From NCBI GenBank assembly GCA_020073395.1, contig JAIQFF010000009.1, forward strand, positions 1 through 64,000: 64,000 bases of DNA, read 5' to 3'. The DNA comes from Terriglobia bacterium (GTDB taxonomy: Bacteria > Acidobacteriota > Terriglobia > Terriglobales > Acidobacteriaceae). Each line of letters begins with the position of its first letter. Position 1 is the stretch's first letter. Position numbers and translations under genes: made by a program. The notes below the pieces were generated by a model. That model saw only the letters and a list, made by a program, of their open reading frames with translations. It was not told where the DNA came from and did no database searches. Positions 34,577 through 45,648 of this stretch are shown here, piece after piece.

Positions 34577-35422
34577 AATAAGCTCGATGTTTTCTACGTC
34601 TCGACTCCCATGGGTGGCCAGTTCCCAGAGGACAGCGAGGCGAAACTCACTGCAGGATTTGCCTCTCGATATTTCGCCGTTCGTGCAGCGCGAAAGTTCT
34701 TGCAGTCGAGCAATCTACGAGACTACCGGGTTGCCATCTTGGAACCTCGCGGCTTGGTTCAGAATTTCACTCAAGATCGAACTCAGTTGCTGTGGGCATT
34801 GGATCATATCTCAGAGAGCCTACCCAATCCGCCCGCCCCGCGCTTGATGAGTGCCGGCTACGAACTGCTGCAGCAGCTGAAGAAGGTGCCGGGAAGAAAA
34901 TCGATGGTCATATTCACGGATTTCCATGCCAACGGGCAGGACGCGGGTTCCTTGCTCTTTCCCGGTTCGGGTGACTCGCTTCCCGGAGAGGCTTTTGACG
35001 CGCCCGACCGATTCGTCGCGGCGGCGATTGATGCCAATGTCGCACTATACCCGGTCGACGCTCGTGGCGTGGTCGCGGTGATTCCGTTTGGAGACGCCAC
35101 GACGACCACAGGCGAGATGAACCCGGGTGGGTCCCCCGAGGCGTCACAATCAGTGACAAGCCAGATTTCGGCGCAGAATAGTGGATTGGCTTCGACGAAC
35201 GGGTTGCTCGAGTCAGTAGCTCTCCAGACCGGCGGTCGAGCGATCGCCCACTCCAATGCTCCGGAGCAGGTATTCAAGCTTCTCGTCGAAGACTCGGAAT
35301 CTTACTATGTTCTCAGCTACTACAATCGTCAATTGGTAGCAGATGGCCGATTCCATCGAGTCAGTGTGCGCGCCAACTGCACATGCACCGTGCAAGCCAA
35401 GTCGGGATACTTTGCACGATAG
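34577..35422 (+). pseudogene. Remnant of an Acidobacteria-type VWFA protein, N-terminus missing
   Basis: The open frame begins right after a TAG at 34574 and its first ATG is at 34610 without a ribosome binding site. The coding sense starts in the middle of a VWFA fold (LDVFYVSTPMGG, then RKFLQSSNLRDYRVAIL and LVQNFTQDRTQLLWALD), continues through GYELLQQLKKVPGRKSMVIFTD and ends with SYYVLSYYN and FHRVSVRANCTC-KSGYFAR, the order of the VWFA-related proteins common in Acidobacteria. Their signal peptide and first ~100-150 residues are absent. It is either a truncated pseudogene or starts from an unseen upstream exon-like fragment; I favour a remnant. Confidence 0.65.
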
Positions 35423-35610
35423 GTCGCGGTCGCCTTGCTGTCATCTGTGCCCTTTGCAAACATTCCTGCCGCCAGGTAATGCCGTCTGAATTTCAATAAA
35501 CACCTTCCGCTTTGCGCTCTCGCCGGGTGCCCCTTTCATTCGCGCTCTTTGCGAATGAGTGAGGTGACAGACCCGCTCTCGTCTTCAGATTGAATCCTGT
35601 CGCCATCGGA

Positions 35611-36528
35611 TCAGGGTCCAGAGTCCGAGGTACCCGGCGGTTCCGCATAAACGCTTTTGACGAAGCCGGAGGCGTTGGTATTGGGCCATTCGGGATGCTG
35701 CGTCTTCAGTTCTGCGCTGATTTGCTTCCCGGCCTCATCGGCGGACACACCCTGGCCCTTGAGGGCCAGCGCTCGCGTGCGGATTTCAGAGATCAGGCTG
35801 CTTTCCGCCGCCACCAGCGAACCATCGCCGGGAGCGCTATGGTCGGGCAAGACATGTGCGGGATTGAGGGCGGCTACCTTCGCCAGCACGGCCAGCCAGC
35901 TCGCGGGTGTGCCGCCGTCGCCGAAGATGTTCGGCATGGTCTGGTTCTGCACCACGTCGCCTGAAATCAGGGTGCGGTCCGGCTCGACAAAGGTCAGCTC
36001 ATCGCCCTTGGTGTGGGCCCCGCCGAACCACAGCAGGCGGGCCGTGACCCCGCCCAGGTCGATCTTCGCTTCCTCGTCGAAAATCACGTCCGGCGATCGC
36101 AATACAACCCCCGCCAGCAGCTCTTTATTCAGCGGCGAGCGCTGGCTGAACATGTCGATCATCTCCTGGCCGTGCTTCTCCATTTCCTGTTGCTGCACCG
36201 CGTTGCGGATCAGAATGGTGCCGCGAGGAAAGCCGGGCTCGCCGCCCGCGTGCTCAGGATGGAAGTGCGTGGTGGTGAGGAAGAGCTTCTGATTGTTGGG
36301 CCCAAATTTCGCCGCTACCCGCGCCGCCGTGGCTCCATTCTTCGGGCCCAGGCCGGTATCGACAACCAGCGTCGCGCGGCTGCCCACCACGATGGCGATG
36401 TTAGGAAAACCCATGATCGCCCAGATGTGGTCAGAAACCTTGATCGGGTTGTCACTGACCATCGGCTGGCTCATCTGCGCCGATGCAGCTAGTACGGCCA
36501 TAAGCAGAAATGCGAAGAGTGACTTCAT
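35611..36528 (-). CDS. Secreted metallo-beta-lactamase-fold hydrolase
   Basis: 305 residues. Signal peptide MKSLFAFLLMAVLAASAQ. MBL-fold blocks in order: NIAIVVGSRATLVVDTGLG, TTTHFHPEHAGG (HxHxEH instead of the usual HxHxDH), FGGAHTKGDELTFVEPDRTLISGDVV (third His and bridging Asp), and VLPDHSAPGDG near the end. An uncharacterised subgroup, perhaps beta-lactamase-like, quorum-quenching or aryl-hydrolase. A C-terminal helical extension of ~45 residues follows. Flanked by non-coding stretches on both sides. Confidence 0.82.
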   Translation of the reverse strand: MKSLFAFLLMAVLAASAQMSQPMVSDNPIKVSDHIWAIMGFPNIAIVVGSRATLVVDTGLGPKNGATAARVAAKFGPNNQKLFLTTTHFHPEHAGGEPGFPRGTILIRNAVQQQEMEKHGQEMIDMFSQRSPLNKELLAGVVLRSPDVIFDEEAKIDLGGVTARLLWFGGAHTKGDELTFVEPDRTLISGDVVQNQTMPNIFGDGGTPASWLAVLAKVAALNPAHVLPDHSAPGDGSLVAAESSLISEIRTRALALKGQGVSADEAGKQISAELKTQHPEWPNTNASGFVKSVYAEPPGTSDSGP

Positions 36529-36875
36529 AAGTAGTTCCGTGGCGGGCTGGGGCCGCCCTTTCCCGCTGGTACTCTTGCGGCACGGCTCCTAGGCTGCCCC
36601 ACCGTTGCGTTTTTTGCAAGGGTGAGAATCACAGATGTTGGCACCAATCCATTCTGCACACTTGTACGCCATGACTGAATCCGTCGTCACCGGATCAGAA
36701 TGGATAGTTCGGATTCGACCTCGATTGTTGATCTTGAAACATGCTGGTCATAGCAAACCCCACTCGTCCGCAAAAGCGCGAATGGGCGGCCACCATGCCT
36801 CATGGCGGAGGAGCACACTCTGCCACGGCCTAACCACGCATGCGAGGCTTATAATAAGGCATTTGGGCCTGTGGA
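36529..36875. other. Intergenic region upstream of the NtrY-like kinase
   Basis: About 345 bases between divergent genes. TATAAT at 36850-36855 is a good -10 box for the kinase gene but has no clear -35 at 16-18 bases. A 31-codon frame near 36740 has no convincing ribosome binding site. No repeat family member is seen. Confidence 0.5.
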
Positions 36876-39159
36876 TTGTTGGAGCATTCGCGCTCCGCCC
36901 GGCCGGTTCCTTACGTGGCTGCTCCCACTCCAACCCGCAACAAGGAAACTAGCCGCAAGAAAGTCATCATCTTGCTGGCTATCGGAATCGCCGTGTCTTT
37001 CGGGATTCTTCTTTCCCAGTCGTCTTTTGATCTGGATGTTTTTAACGCCGACATTCAGCAGCGCTTTCCACTTTTGTTCTTTGCCGCGCTTACCATCCTG
37101 ATTTTTCTGTTGTTCGTGGCTTTGACGTTCGTTCTGGCCCGCAACCTCCTGAAACTTTTTGCAGAACGGCGGCTGGGCGTTCTGGGTTCAAAGTTCCGCA
37201 CCCGTCTGGTGGTGGGAGGACTGCTGCTCTCCTTCCTGCCGGTCATAATGATGTTCTGGTTCGCCTATGGGCTGATGAACAATTCTCTCGAACGGTGGTT
37301 TTCGCGTCCCGTCGAAGAAGTGCGGGAGGACACGGCAGCTGTGGCCTCACTGGTAAAGAAGTACGCGGCGCAGAACGCGCGCGCCGAGGCCGAGGCCATC
37401 GCAGCGTCGCCGGATACGCAACGGGCCTTTGCTGGTCATAGCTTTTCCAGCGTGATGAATGAATTCCGGCGGCACGAGACCACCCTGCAGGGTGGCTTCG
37501 CCGTGGCGCTCGAAGCCGGCAACGCCGAAGCCAGCATCAATGCTCCCGCCTCGTGGCCGCTGCTGAAAGCAAAGATCCCACTGGACCGTCTGACCTCCGA
37601 CGCCATTGTTCCTTTCAAGTGGGAGAATACCGACTACATTTTGAGCGGCGCCGCCGTAGGCGATAGCGGCCTGATCGTTGTTGCCATGCCCCTGCCCCAG
37701 AAGTTTTCCGAGACGGTCAGGCAACTTGATGCCAGCCAGCACCGCTATTCCGAGCTCAGAAGTCAACGCAGGCTGGTGCGCAGCACCTACATGGAACTGC
37801 TGCTTCTGCTCACGGTGCTGGTGCTATTTTCCACCACCTGGCTGGCGTTGTATCTGGCCAAGCTGGTGACCCGCCCGGTGGTGGCGTTGGCCGAAGCCAC
37901 CCAGGAAATTTCGCGCGGACGTCTAGACTATCGCGTGGAGGTCAGCGCGGCCGACGAAATCGGAGATCTGGTGCGGTCTTTCAACCGCATGGCGGAGGAA
38001 TTGGAAACCAGCCGCCGCCAGATCGAAGCGTCCAGCCACGACCTGGGCGCCGCTAACATCGCGCTGGAACAGCGTCGCCAGCACATCGAGACCATTCTGG
38101 AGAGCATTCCCACCGGAGTGCTTTCGCTCGATGCCAACCGCCGCATTACTCACGTCAACCAGGCATTGATTCGTATGTTCAATCCTTCGGGAGCGGAGTC
38201 CGCGGACTTGATCGTGATCGGCGCCGCCCTGCGCGAAGTATTTCCCCAGGAGATTCTGGAGGACCTGGAGCCCCTGTTGCGGCGCGCTGACCGCATGGGC
38301 ACGACCACCACGCAACTGGAAGTAGCTTTGCATCGCTCCCGGTTCAATGCTGCCGTCACCGTGGCTACGCTGCAACATGGAGGGCAGGGACTGGGCTATG
38401 TTCTGGTCTTCGAAGATCTGTCCGACCTGCTCAAGGCCCAGAAACAGACTGCCTGGCGGGAAGTGGCACGCCGGGTCGCACATGAAATCAAAAACCCATT
38501 GACTCCCATCGCGCTTTCTGCGGAGCGGATTCGCCGCCATCTGGAGCGCGGCTCTAAGCCCGATGCGGCTTCGCTCGAGGTTCTGCGCGGCTGCTCAGAA
38601 ACTATCGGCGGAGCGGTCGAAACCTTGCGCACCCTGGTGGACGAATTCTCCACCCTGGCCCGTTTCCCTACGGCGCAGCCTGCGCCCGCGAACATCAATT
38701 CCATCGTGGAAAATACTCTGGCCCTGTTCAACGGGCGGCTGGATGGGATCCATGTGCAGACCTTCCTGGCTCCCGATCTTCCCAAGGTGATGGCGGATGC
38801 GGAAGCGATCAAACGCGCTCTGGCCAATCTGGTGGACAACGCTGCCGAGGCCATGCATGGCGCGCTGGTACGGGAGATTCAGATCTCCACCTTACTGGTG
38901 GACAGCCGCGACGCGGTTGAAATCACCGTCGCCGACACCGGCCACGGCGTTACCCAGGAACTGAAAGAGAGACTCTTCCTGCCCTACTTCTCCACCAAGA
39001 AGCGAGGGACCGGACTGGGGCTGGCCATCGTCAGTCGCATCATTGAAGACCACCGCGGTTCCATTCGGGTCGAGGAGAACCGACCGGTCGGCACCCGGTT
39101 CGTGGTGGAGTTGCCGCTTGCCGCCGAAATCATTACCGCGCCTGCCCCCGCCCGCCAGC

Positions 39160-39167
<8 letters not shown>
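36876..39167 (+). CDS. NtrY-like sensor histidine kinase
   Basis: 763 residues if the TTG at 36876 is used; GTG at 36915 is an alternative and neither has a good ribosome binding site. Two N-terminal helices (about 28-95), a third helix, an extracytoplasmic region (about 150-295), another helix, HAMP (about 330-380; KLVTRPVVALAEATQEISRG), PAS (about 405-500), HisKA with VARRVAHEIKNPLTPIALSA, and HATPase_c (LVDNAAEAMHG, DTGHGV, RGTGLGLAIVSRII). The HisKA block is the NtrY type. It ends eight bases into the start of the response-regulator gene. Nitrogen-related or redox sensing is possible; the signal is unknown. Confidence 0.87.
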
Positions 39168-40515
<1,348 letters not shown>

Positions 40516-40592
40516 AGCTCGTAGCGTCGGCTTGCCGACGGTGGTGGGTTTATCGCTGCTTTCACTTTTGCGTGGGCGGGACGGCGGCGCTA
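40516..40592. repeat. Family J repeat between convergent genes (copy 1)
   Basis: GTAGCGTCGGCTTGCCGACGG at the left (internal hairpin CGTCGGC/GCCGACG) and GGGCGGGACGGCGGCGCTAC at the right share inverted GTAGCG/CGCTAC ends. The right end contains the TAG stop of the RsbW-like gene. A relative is at 42084-42160. Confidence 0.6.
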
Positions 40593-41027
40593 CTTTTTGA
40601 TCATGTGGATTTCGGTGCCGTTCTTGAGGAACTTCACTTCATCCATGAGCTGATTGATCAGGAAGATTCCGCGGCCGTGATCGGAATAGACGCTTTCGCC
40701 CCCGAGAGGATTAGGAATCTGGCCCGGGTCAAATCCATCGCCGGGATCGCGCACCACGATCAGTATGCTCTTGTCTTCGTTAGACACCACATCGCACTCA
40801 ACGATCTTTGACGGGTCGGCTTTGGCCCCATGAACCACCGCGTTGGCCAACGCCTCAGTCAGGGCCAGTTCGATGGCATCGTATTTCTCCGCGTCGCAAT
40901 GCACCTCTCTCACCAGTTCCATAACGCTTTGGACCACCGGATCCACCGCGTTGCGGTCCGCTGCCAGCGTGATTTTCAACTTCAACTTGCCGGTTTCGAA
41001 CTTGTGCATCTCCGGATTCTCGGTCAT
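40590..41027 (-). CDS. RsbW/SpoIIAB-like serine kinase (HATPase_c_2)
   Basis: 145 residues, single GHKL ATPase domain of the anti-sigma-factor type. N-box ELALTEALANAVVHGAKAD, G1 box VRDPGDGFDPGQIPNPLG and G2 box SDHGRGIFLINQLMDEV are intact. Such proteins phosphorylate STAS-domain antagonists and bind sigma factors in partner-switching systems. No STAS, PP2C or sigma gene lies nearby, so its partners are unknown. The stop codon belongs to a family J repeat. Confidence 0.85.
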   Translation of the reverse strand: MTENPEMHKFETGKLKLKITLAADRNAVDPVVQSVMELVREVHCDAEKYDAIELALTEALANAVVHGAKADPSKIVECDVVSNEDKSILIVVRDPGDGFDPGQIPNPLGGESVYSDHGRGIFLINQLMDEVKFLKNGTEIHMIKK

Positions 41028-41133
41028 GGCCCTGCTTTCGTTTTTCGGGTGACAGGGTAGCTATTTTGTTGGATGCGCCCCCGCGTTCGGGGATTCTACA
41101 GGGATCACTGCATTTGCGCCAAGTGACGCCCGC

Positions 41134-42075
41134 TCATGGCTTCACGCCACCTGCCAACCGCTCCACCTGGCGACGCCAATCGAGTTCCTCAACGAACTCG
41201 TGGGACTCCCGCCAGTTTTCCCGGACCTTCACGAAGAGTTCGAGAAACACCCGCTTCCCCAACATCTTTTCGATCTGCAAACGCGCCGCGGTGCCAATCT
41301 TCTTGAGCATCTGGCCGCCTCTGCCCACCAGGATTCCCTTCTGTCCGCTCCGTTCGCAGTAGATCATGGCCGCAATGCGGGTCACTTTCGTTCCTTCCTC
41401 GAATTGCTCTATCACCACAGTGGTCGCATACGGGACCTCTTCCTCGGTCTCCACCAGGACCTGCTCCCGGACGATTTCCGCCACCATGAAGCGGACGGGC
41501 TGGTCGGTGATCTGGTCCTCCGGAAAATAGCGTGGACCTTCGGGCAGGAACCGGAGCACCTTGTCCAGCAGCACTTCGAGACCTTCGTGTTTCCGGGCGG
41601 AGAGAGGAATAACTTCCCGGAACTCGTGCAGCTTTCGGTACTCATCGATGATGGGCAGCAATTTTTCTTTTGTCCCGCGCAGGAGGTCGATCTTGTTCAG
41701 TAGCAGGAACACGGGCGTTCCCGATTTCTTCGCCATCTCGAGTACGAAGTGGTCTTCGCGGGTGAAGCGGCGCGTGACGTCCACGATCAGCAGGACGAGC
41801 TCGCAGCCCACCATCGCTTCCCGCACCTCAGCCATCATCTTGCGGCCCAAAGAGGTGTCGGGCCGGTGAACTCCCGGAGTATCGATGAGAACGACCTGGC
41901 CGCCGAGTCTACCCTTCTGTTTGGGAACGTGGATGATCCCCAGAATGCGGTTGCGCGTGGTCTGGGGCTTGGGGCTGATAATGGCCAGCTTTTCGCCGAC
42001 CAGGGCGTTGAGCAGGGTGGATTTGCCGGCGTTGGGACGGCCCAGAATGCAGACGAATCCGGAGTGAAAGGCCAT
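41134..42075 (-). CDS. era: GTPase Era
   Basis: 313 residues from the ATG at 42075. GTPase domain with G1 GRPNAGKST, G2 region KPQTTRN, G3 DTPG and G4 NKID, followed by a KH domain (GQKGILVGRGGQMLKKIGT). Essential factor for 16S rRNA 3'-end maturation and 30S assembly. Clustered with ybeY and phoH, as in many bacteria. The two last genes of the cluster are separated by a family J repeat. A longer frame to 42120 runs into that repeat and is not used. Confidence 0.95.
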   Translation of the reverse strand: MAFHSGFVCILGRPNAGKSTLLNALVGEKLAIISPKPQTTRNRILGIIHVPKQKGRLGGQVVLIDTPGVHRPDTSLGRKMMAEVREAMVGCELVLLIVDVTRRFTREDHFVLEMAKKSGTPVFLLLNKIDLLRGTKEKLLPIIDEYRKLHEFREVIPLSARKHEGLEVLLDKVLRFLPEGPRYFPEDQITDQPVRFMVAEIVREQVLVETEEEVPYATTVVIEQFEEGTKVTRIAAMIYCERSGQKGILVGRGGQMLKKIGTAARLQIEKMLGKRVFLELFVKVRENWRESHEFVEELDWRRQVERLAGGVKP

Positions 42076-42083
42076 AGGTGATT

Positions 42084-42160
42084 CCGTAGCGCGGCCGTCT
42101 CGCCAGCTGTCCGGAGACAAGATGGCTCCCGGACCGCCGCGGGGAAGGCGGCGCTACGAG
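42084..42160. repeat. Family J repeat (copy 2)
   Basis: CGTAGCGCGGCCGTCTCGCC at the left and CCGCGGGGAAGGCGGCGCTA at the right, with a CAGCTGTCCGGAGAC/CTCCCGGAC-type centre. Between the CNNM/CBS gene and era on the same strand. Confidence 0.55.
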
Positions 42161-42168
42161 AGACCCGA

Positions 42169-43434
42169 CTATATCAGCTTCATCTGCGTCGGTTTGGCGA
42201 CCGAGATGCGCACCCGCTCAACCCGTCGCTCGGTTGAGTCCAGCACTTCGAAGCGGAGACCGTCTTCCTCGATCACTTCACCCCGGTGAGGGATGCGGCC
42301 CGCCAACTCGCTTACCAGTCCCGCCACAGTGGCTGACTCTTTGCCTTCGGGGCGAATTCCGAACATCTCGGTGAGCCGATCCACATCCATGTTGCCGGGC
42401 ACGATGTAGGAGGTTTCGTTTTCACGAATCACTTCCATCTTTTCGTGCTCGTCCCGGATCTCTCCCACGATTTCTTCCACCAGGTCTTCGATGGTCACCA
42501 GACCTGCTACGCCGCCGTATTCGTCCACGACAATGGCCATGCGAATATTGTTCTGCTGCATTTCGCGCAGCAGATCGCTGACCAGTTTGCTCTCCGGCAC
42601 AAAATAGACATCGCGGCGCATGATGGTGTCCACCGTGCGCATGTGGGCCTCGGTGTCCGGGACTTGCAACACGTCCTGGGCGAAGACAATCCCGACAATG
42701 TTATGGATGGTGCCTTCGAAAACCGGCACCCGGGAAAACGGCTTGGTGCGTAGCAGTTCGATAAACTGCTCGACTGTGGTGTTGGTAGGGACAGCCACAA
42801 TTTCCGGCCGCGGTTTCATCGCCTCACGGACAGTTTTCTCGCTGAACTCCACCACCGACTGGATCAGGTCCCGATTGCTTTCATCCAGGATGCCTTCTTC
42901 CTGGCCCGCCTCGATGAGGGCGTCCACTGCCTCCGCCTGGGTCTCAGGCGTCTCATCCGCATGCTCCTTGGTAAGGGCCGTGACCGATTGCAAGAACCCC
43001 AGCACGAGGGTGACCGGCAGCACGATATAAATCAGTATTCGCAACAGCACGGCGCAGCGGGCCAGCCATTCGCCGCGAGTCCTCGAAAAGAAAACAAAGG
43101 GCAGAAAGCGGTTAAAGAGGATGATGATGAGTACCAGGCTGAGCGTGGCCTGAAGAATCTCATAGAGTCCCCAACCCCGTTCGCGAAACACTGCGAAACC
43201 CACCAGCAGGGCGATGGCGGCAGTAATAAGTTGGGTCAACACAGCCATGGAGAGCGCGGCGCGCGCCCGGCTCACTCCCAGCCTGGGCTCGACTCTCTGC
43301 TCGAAGGTGGCAATGTTGTCCTGGAACTCGCGAGAGAGAAATCTCCCAATCTCGGTGTACACGCGCTCCGCATAGGACACCAGGGTCAGCAGGCAAAGCA
43401 ACAAGAGCAACGCAGCTGCGATGGCATAGTTCAT
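42169..43434 (-). CDS. CNNM/CBS-pair protein (CorC/HlyC family), second copy
   Basis: 421 residues. N-terminal region with four helices (about 1-145) that is CNNM-like but lacks the PG-rich motifs seen in the copy at 20822, a CBS pair (about 200-330; [35 protein letters not shown]) and a C-terminal CorC_HlyC domain ([19 protein letters not shown]). Its ATG overlaps the ybeY stop (ATGA at 43431-43434). Membership of the phoH-ybeY-CorC-era cluster is common in bacteria, although the role of this protein there is not clear. Confidence 0.88.
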   Translation of the reverse strand: MNYAIAAALLLLLCLLTLVSYAERVYTEIGRFLSREFQDNIATFEQRVEPRLGVSRARAALSMAVLTQLITAAIALLVGFAVFRERGWGLYEILQATLSLVLIIILFNRFLPFVFFSRTRGEWLARCAVLLRILIYIVLPVTLVLGFLQSVTALTKEHADETPETQAEAVDALIEAGQEEGILDESNRDLIQSVVEFSEKTVREAMKPRPEIVAVPTNTTVEQFIELLRTKPFSRVPVFEGTIHNIVGIVFAQDVLQVPDTEAHMRTVDTIMRRDVYFVPESKLVSDLLREMQQNNIRMAIVVDEYGGVAGLVTIEDLVEEIVGEIRDEHEKMEVIRENETSYIVPGNMDVDRLTEMFGIRPEGKESATVAGLVSELAGRIPHRGEVIEEDGLRFEVLDSTERRVERVRISVAKPTQMKLI

Positions 43435-43943
43435 CGAGATCGTCTGCCCTGTGTGACGCGGGCGCTCGCGCCCGCGGCCTTTGCCTGTGGTTTTTTAGCG
43501 GGCATCGCCGTCTTTCCACTTCTCTCAATCAACCCCGAGGGCAGACCCAACGAGCGTCGCAAGTCCGCTTCCTTGCCCGCCATCGCGCCCTGATCGCGTT
43601 CATGATCGTAGCCCACCAGATGCAGCACACCGTGCAGCGCCAGTATCTTGACTTCCTGGGCCGCGGAATGACCCAAGCGGCGGGCATTCTCCCTGGCTAT
43701 GTCTGCCGAAATGGCGATATCGCCAGCCAGTCCGTTCACGAAGCAAGGTCCGGGCGGAAAGGAGAGCACGTCCGTGGGCTGGTCTTTGGCGCGAAAACGC
43801 CGGTTCAGCGAGCGCAGTTCGGAACTGCCGGTCACCAGCACGTTGACCGTACCCTTAAGTTTGATCGCACGACTGGCCCGCTCGACGAACTTCGCCAAAG
43901 CGGTATCGCTCAATCCGGCCACGGGTTTGCGAAGGATCACCAA
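43431..43943 (-). CDS. ybeY: Endoribonuclease YbeY (rRNA maturation)
   Basis: 170 residues. The zinc-binding motif HGVLHLVGYDHE is complete (three His). LNRRFRAKDQPTDVLSFP and GDIAIS are the other conserved blocks. YbeY processes 16S rRNA 3' ends and works with Era, encoded two genes downstream. The last ~30 residues (PAKKPQAKAAGASARVTQGR) are a basic extension not usual for the family. Four-base overlap with the next gene. Confidence 0.94.
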   Translation of the reverse strand: MVILRKPVAGLSDTALAKFVERASRAIKLKGTVNVLVTGSSELRSLNRRFRAKDQPTDVLSFPPGPCFVNGLAGDIAISADIARENARRLGHSAAQEVKILALHGVLHLVGYDHERDQGAMAGKEADLRRSLGLPSGLIERSGKTAMPAKKPQAKAAGASARVTQGRRSR

Positions 43944-43967
43944 GTTCTTCTTCTTTTCGCACTTTGC

Positions 43968-44005
43968 GGGTTCTTTGCGTCCTTTGCGGTTAAGGGTTTT
44001 CTTTC
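43968..44005. repeat. Family F intergenic repeat
   Basis: TTTGCGGGTTCTTTGCGTCC continuing TTTGCGGTTAAGGG, a near-tandem of CTTTGCGG units. Relative at 23751. Confidence 0.5.
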
Positions 44006-44025
44006 CTCGGCTCGTACCAAAAGCA

Positions 44026-44058
44026 AACAGGAGGGCCTCATTGGGGCGCCCTCCTGTT
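44026..44058 (-). terminator. Terminator-like hairpin after phoH
   Basis: Eleven-base perfect arms AACAGGAGGGC (44026-44036) and GCCCTCCTGTT (44048-44058); on the minus strand the stem is followed by TGCTTTTGG. It lies 15 bases beyond the phoH stop, so ybeY and the genes after it may need a separate promoter or partial read-through. Confidence 0.75.
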
Positions 44059-44072
44059 CAATCTTACCTGCT

Positions 44073-45131
44073 CTACTCGTTGGTTTCTACTTCCGAGGAG
44101 GACAGGCTGCTGTTCTGCCCGGGCGCCATTTCGGTCCCATTGGCCTTGCCGTTCGTCCTGGAGTCCAGCAGCGGCAGCGGTTCTGCCGCCTTGGCCTTGT
44201 GTTCATCGTAGGCGCGAATGATGCGCTGCACCAGTTGGTGACGCACCACATCGGTGTCGTCGAAGTAGGCGAAGGTCAAGCCTTCCACGTTCTTCAACAC
44301 TTCCGCCGCCTCCAGCAGACCGCTGCGCCGCGCGTTGGGCAAATCAATCTGCGTAACGTCACCGGTGATCACCGCCTTGGAGTTGAATCCCAGGCGGGTG
44401 ACGAACATCTTCATCTGCTCCGAAGTCGTGTTCTGCGCCTCGTCCAGGATCACGAACGAATCGTTCAATGTGCGCCCGCGCATGAAGGCGATGGGCGCGA
44501 TCTCGATCACGTTCTTTTCTAGGTAGCGATCGACCTTTTCCGGCTCAAGCAAATCGTACAGGGCGTCGTACAAGGGACGCAGATACGGATCGATCTTGTC
44601 CTGCAAGGTCCCGGGCAGAAATCCCAGGCGCTCGCCCGCTTCCACCGCGGGACGCGCCAGAATGATCCGGTTCACACGTTTCGCCAGCAAGGCAGAAATT
44701 GCCATGGCGACGGCCAGGTAAGTCTTGCCTGTTCCCGCCGGCCCGATGCCGAACACCATGTCGTGGTTCTCAATGGCTTCGAGATAGCGCCGCTGGTTCA
44801 CGCTCTTAGGCTGCACCGTGCGGCGTCCGAATGAGCGTTGCCGTCCCGCCTCGGCCAGGCCGCGCAGGGTAGTTTTTGGGTCTGCCAGCACCACCCGCAA
44901 CATGCTGCCCAGGTCGCCATTGTTGAAGGTGAATCCGGAGCGCTGCAGGTGGTCGTAATCGGCAAAGACCTGCTCGGCCCGGGCAACATCACGTGGCGAT
45001 CCTTCCAGGTCGATCGAATCCGAGCGCAGGTCGATATTGATATTCAGGCCATCTTCCAGCAGGCGCACATTCTCGTCGCGCGTGCCGAACAGGGTCTCGA
45101 TGTTGGGACTGATTTCAATGCTCTTCTTCAT
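44073..45131 (-). CDS. phoH: PhoH-like ATPase (PhoL/YbeZ)
   Basis: 352 residues. An N-terminal KH-like region ([20 protein letters not shown], about 25-75), then the PhoH P-loop domain: Walker [24 protein letters not shown], Walker [12 protein letters not shown] and [14 protein letters not shown] helicase-like ATPase that acts with YbeY. The C-terminal ~40 residues are low-complexity (Ser, Asn, Lys). A strong terminator-like hairpin follows. First gene of the phoH-ybeY-CNNM-era run. Confidence 0.93.
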   Translation of the reverse strand: MKKSIEISPNIETLFGTRDENVRLLEDGLNINIDLRSDSIDLEGSPRDVARAEQVFADYDHLQRSGFTFNNGDLGSMLRVVLADPKTTLRGLAEAGRQRSFGRRTVQPKSVNQRRYLEAIENHDMVFGIGPAGTGKTYLAVAMAISALLAKRVNRIILARPAVEAGERLGFLPGTLQDKIDPYLRPLYDALYDLLEPEKVDRYLEKNVIEIAPIAFMRGRTLNDSFVILDEAQNTTSEQMKMFVTRLGFNSKAVITGDVTQIDLPNARRSGLLEAAEVLKNVEGLTFAYFDDTDVVRHQLVQRIIRAYDEHKAKAAEPLPLLDSRTNGKANGTEMAPGQNSSLSSSEVETNE

Positions 45132-45319
45132 TCAGTTGTTTGTCGCTTCCTCCGGCGCGTTAGATGCTGGGTTATCCATGCCCGGAGGCGGAAACACTGC
45201 CGCCCAGGCACAAACAAACGATTCTCATGTCTGGAGGTGGAACCAGCCGAGGATGCTCGCCCCGAAGTGCAAGCAACTACCATTGAGATAAAGGGTACCC
45301 CTGCCCGCCGAGAGGAGTC

Positions 45320-45412
45320 AATGGCGACAAAACGGAACTTGTTACTGTTGGGGAACCAGGCAGAATCCGGGAGAGGAAGGTGTGGGTCGGACACTCTTGT
45401 CCGACGCCTTTG
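45320..45412 (+). pseudogene. Start of a gene truncated by a family A repeat
   Basis: AGAGGAG lies six bases before an ATG at 45320. The frame reads MATKRNLLLLGNQAESGRG and then runs into the repeat at 45380, which adds CGSDTLVRRL and a stop. The beta-strand-like beginning (RNLLLLGN) suggests a genuine gene start, perhaps PepE-like, but this is too short to assign. No continuation is found beyond 47121. Confidence 0.35.
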
Positions 45413-45451
45413 ACTTTGATTTTGGGGTCGAAATTCTCCAGAAACGCCTAA
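45380..45451. repeat. Family A element 2, left half (interrupted copy)
   Basis: GTGTGGGTCGGACACTCTTG with TCCGACGCCTTTGACTTT is the left hairpin end of a family A element. The right half is at 47028-47120. Removing the 1573-bp element between them, one TAA, and a 25-base insert in the right end leaves 140 bp, the length of the other copies. Confidence 0.75.
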
Positions 45452-45601
45452 GAGCCTCTAACAAAACCTCCCCACTTACTCCAACCCGTGTGCGTAGTCA
45501 CACTGACCAGTGACGCTTGTCACTGCAAAGATTAGTCAAAGTCCTATGCTCAACTAGGCTTGGCCTCCCCGAAGAGCAGTCCCCACCATTGGGATGCAAC
45601 A

Positions 45602-45611
45602 CCCCCCCCCC
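45602..45611. repeat. Homopolymer of ten C residues
   Basis: A C10 tract lies 37 bases before the ATG at 45649 of the orphan membrane-protein gene, inside the putative element. Such tracts slip easily; if translation began upstream (ATG-like start at 45517), the tract would be within the coding frame and could switch it. Confidence 0.6.
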
Positions 45612-45648
45612 GAGGCGAAGAGCCAACTCTAAACGAGGCACAGGTCCG

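Noticed and set aside
36635-36952. Possible small genes upstream of the NtrY-like kinase, including a 31-codon frame near 36743
   Set aside because: No convincing start signal or family resemblance; I saw no reason to prefer them over non-coding sequence.
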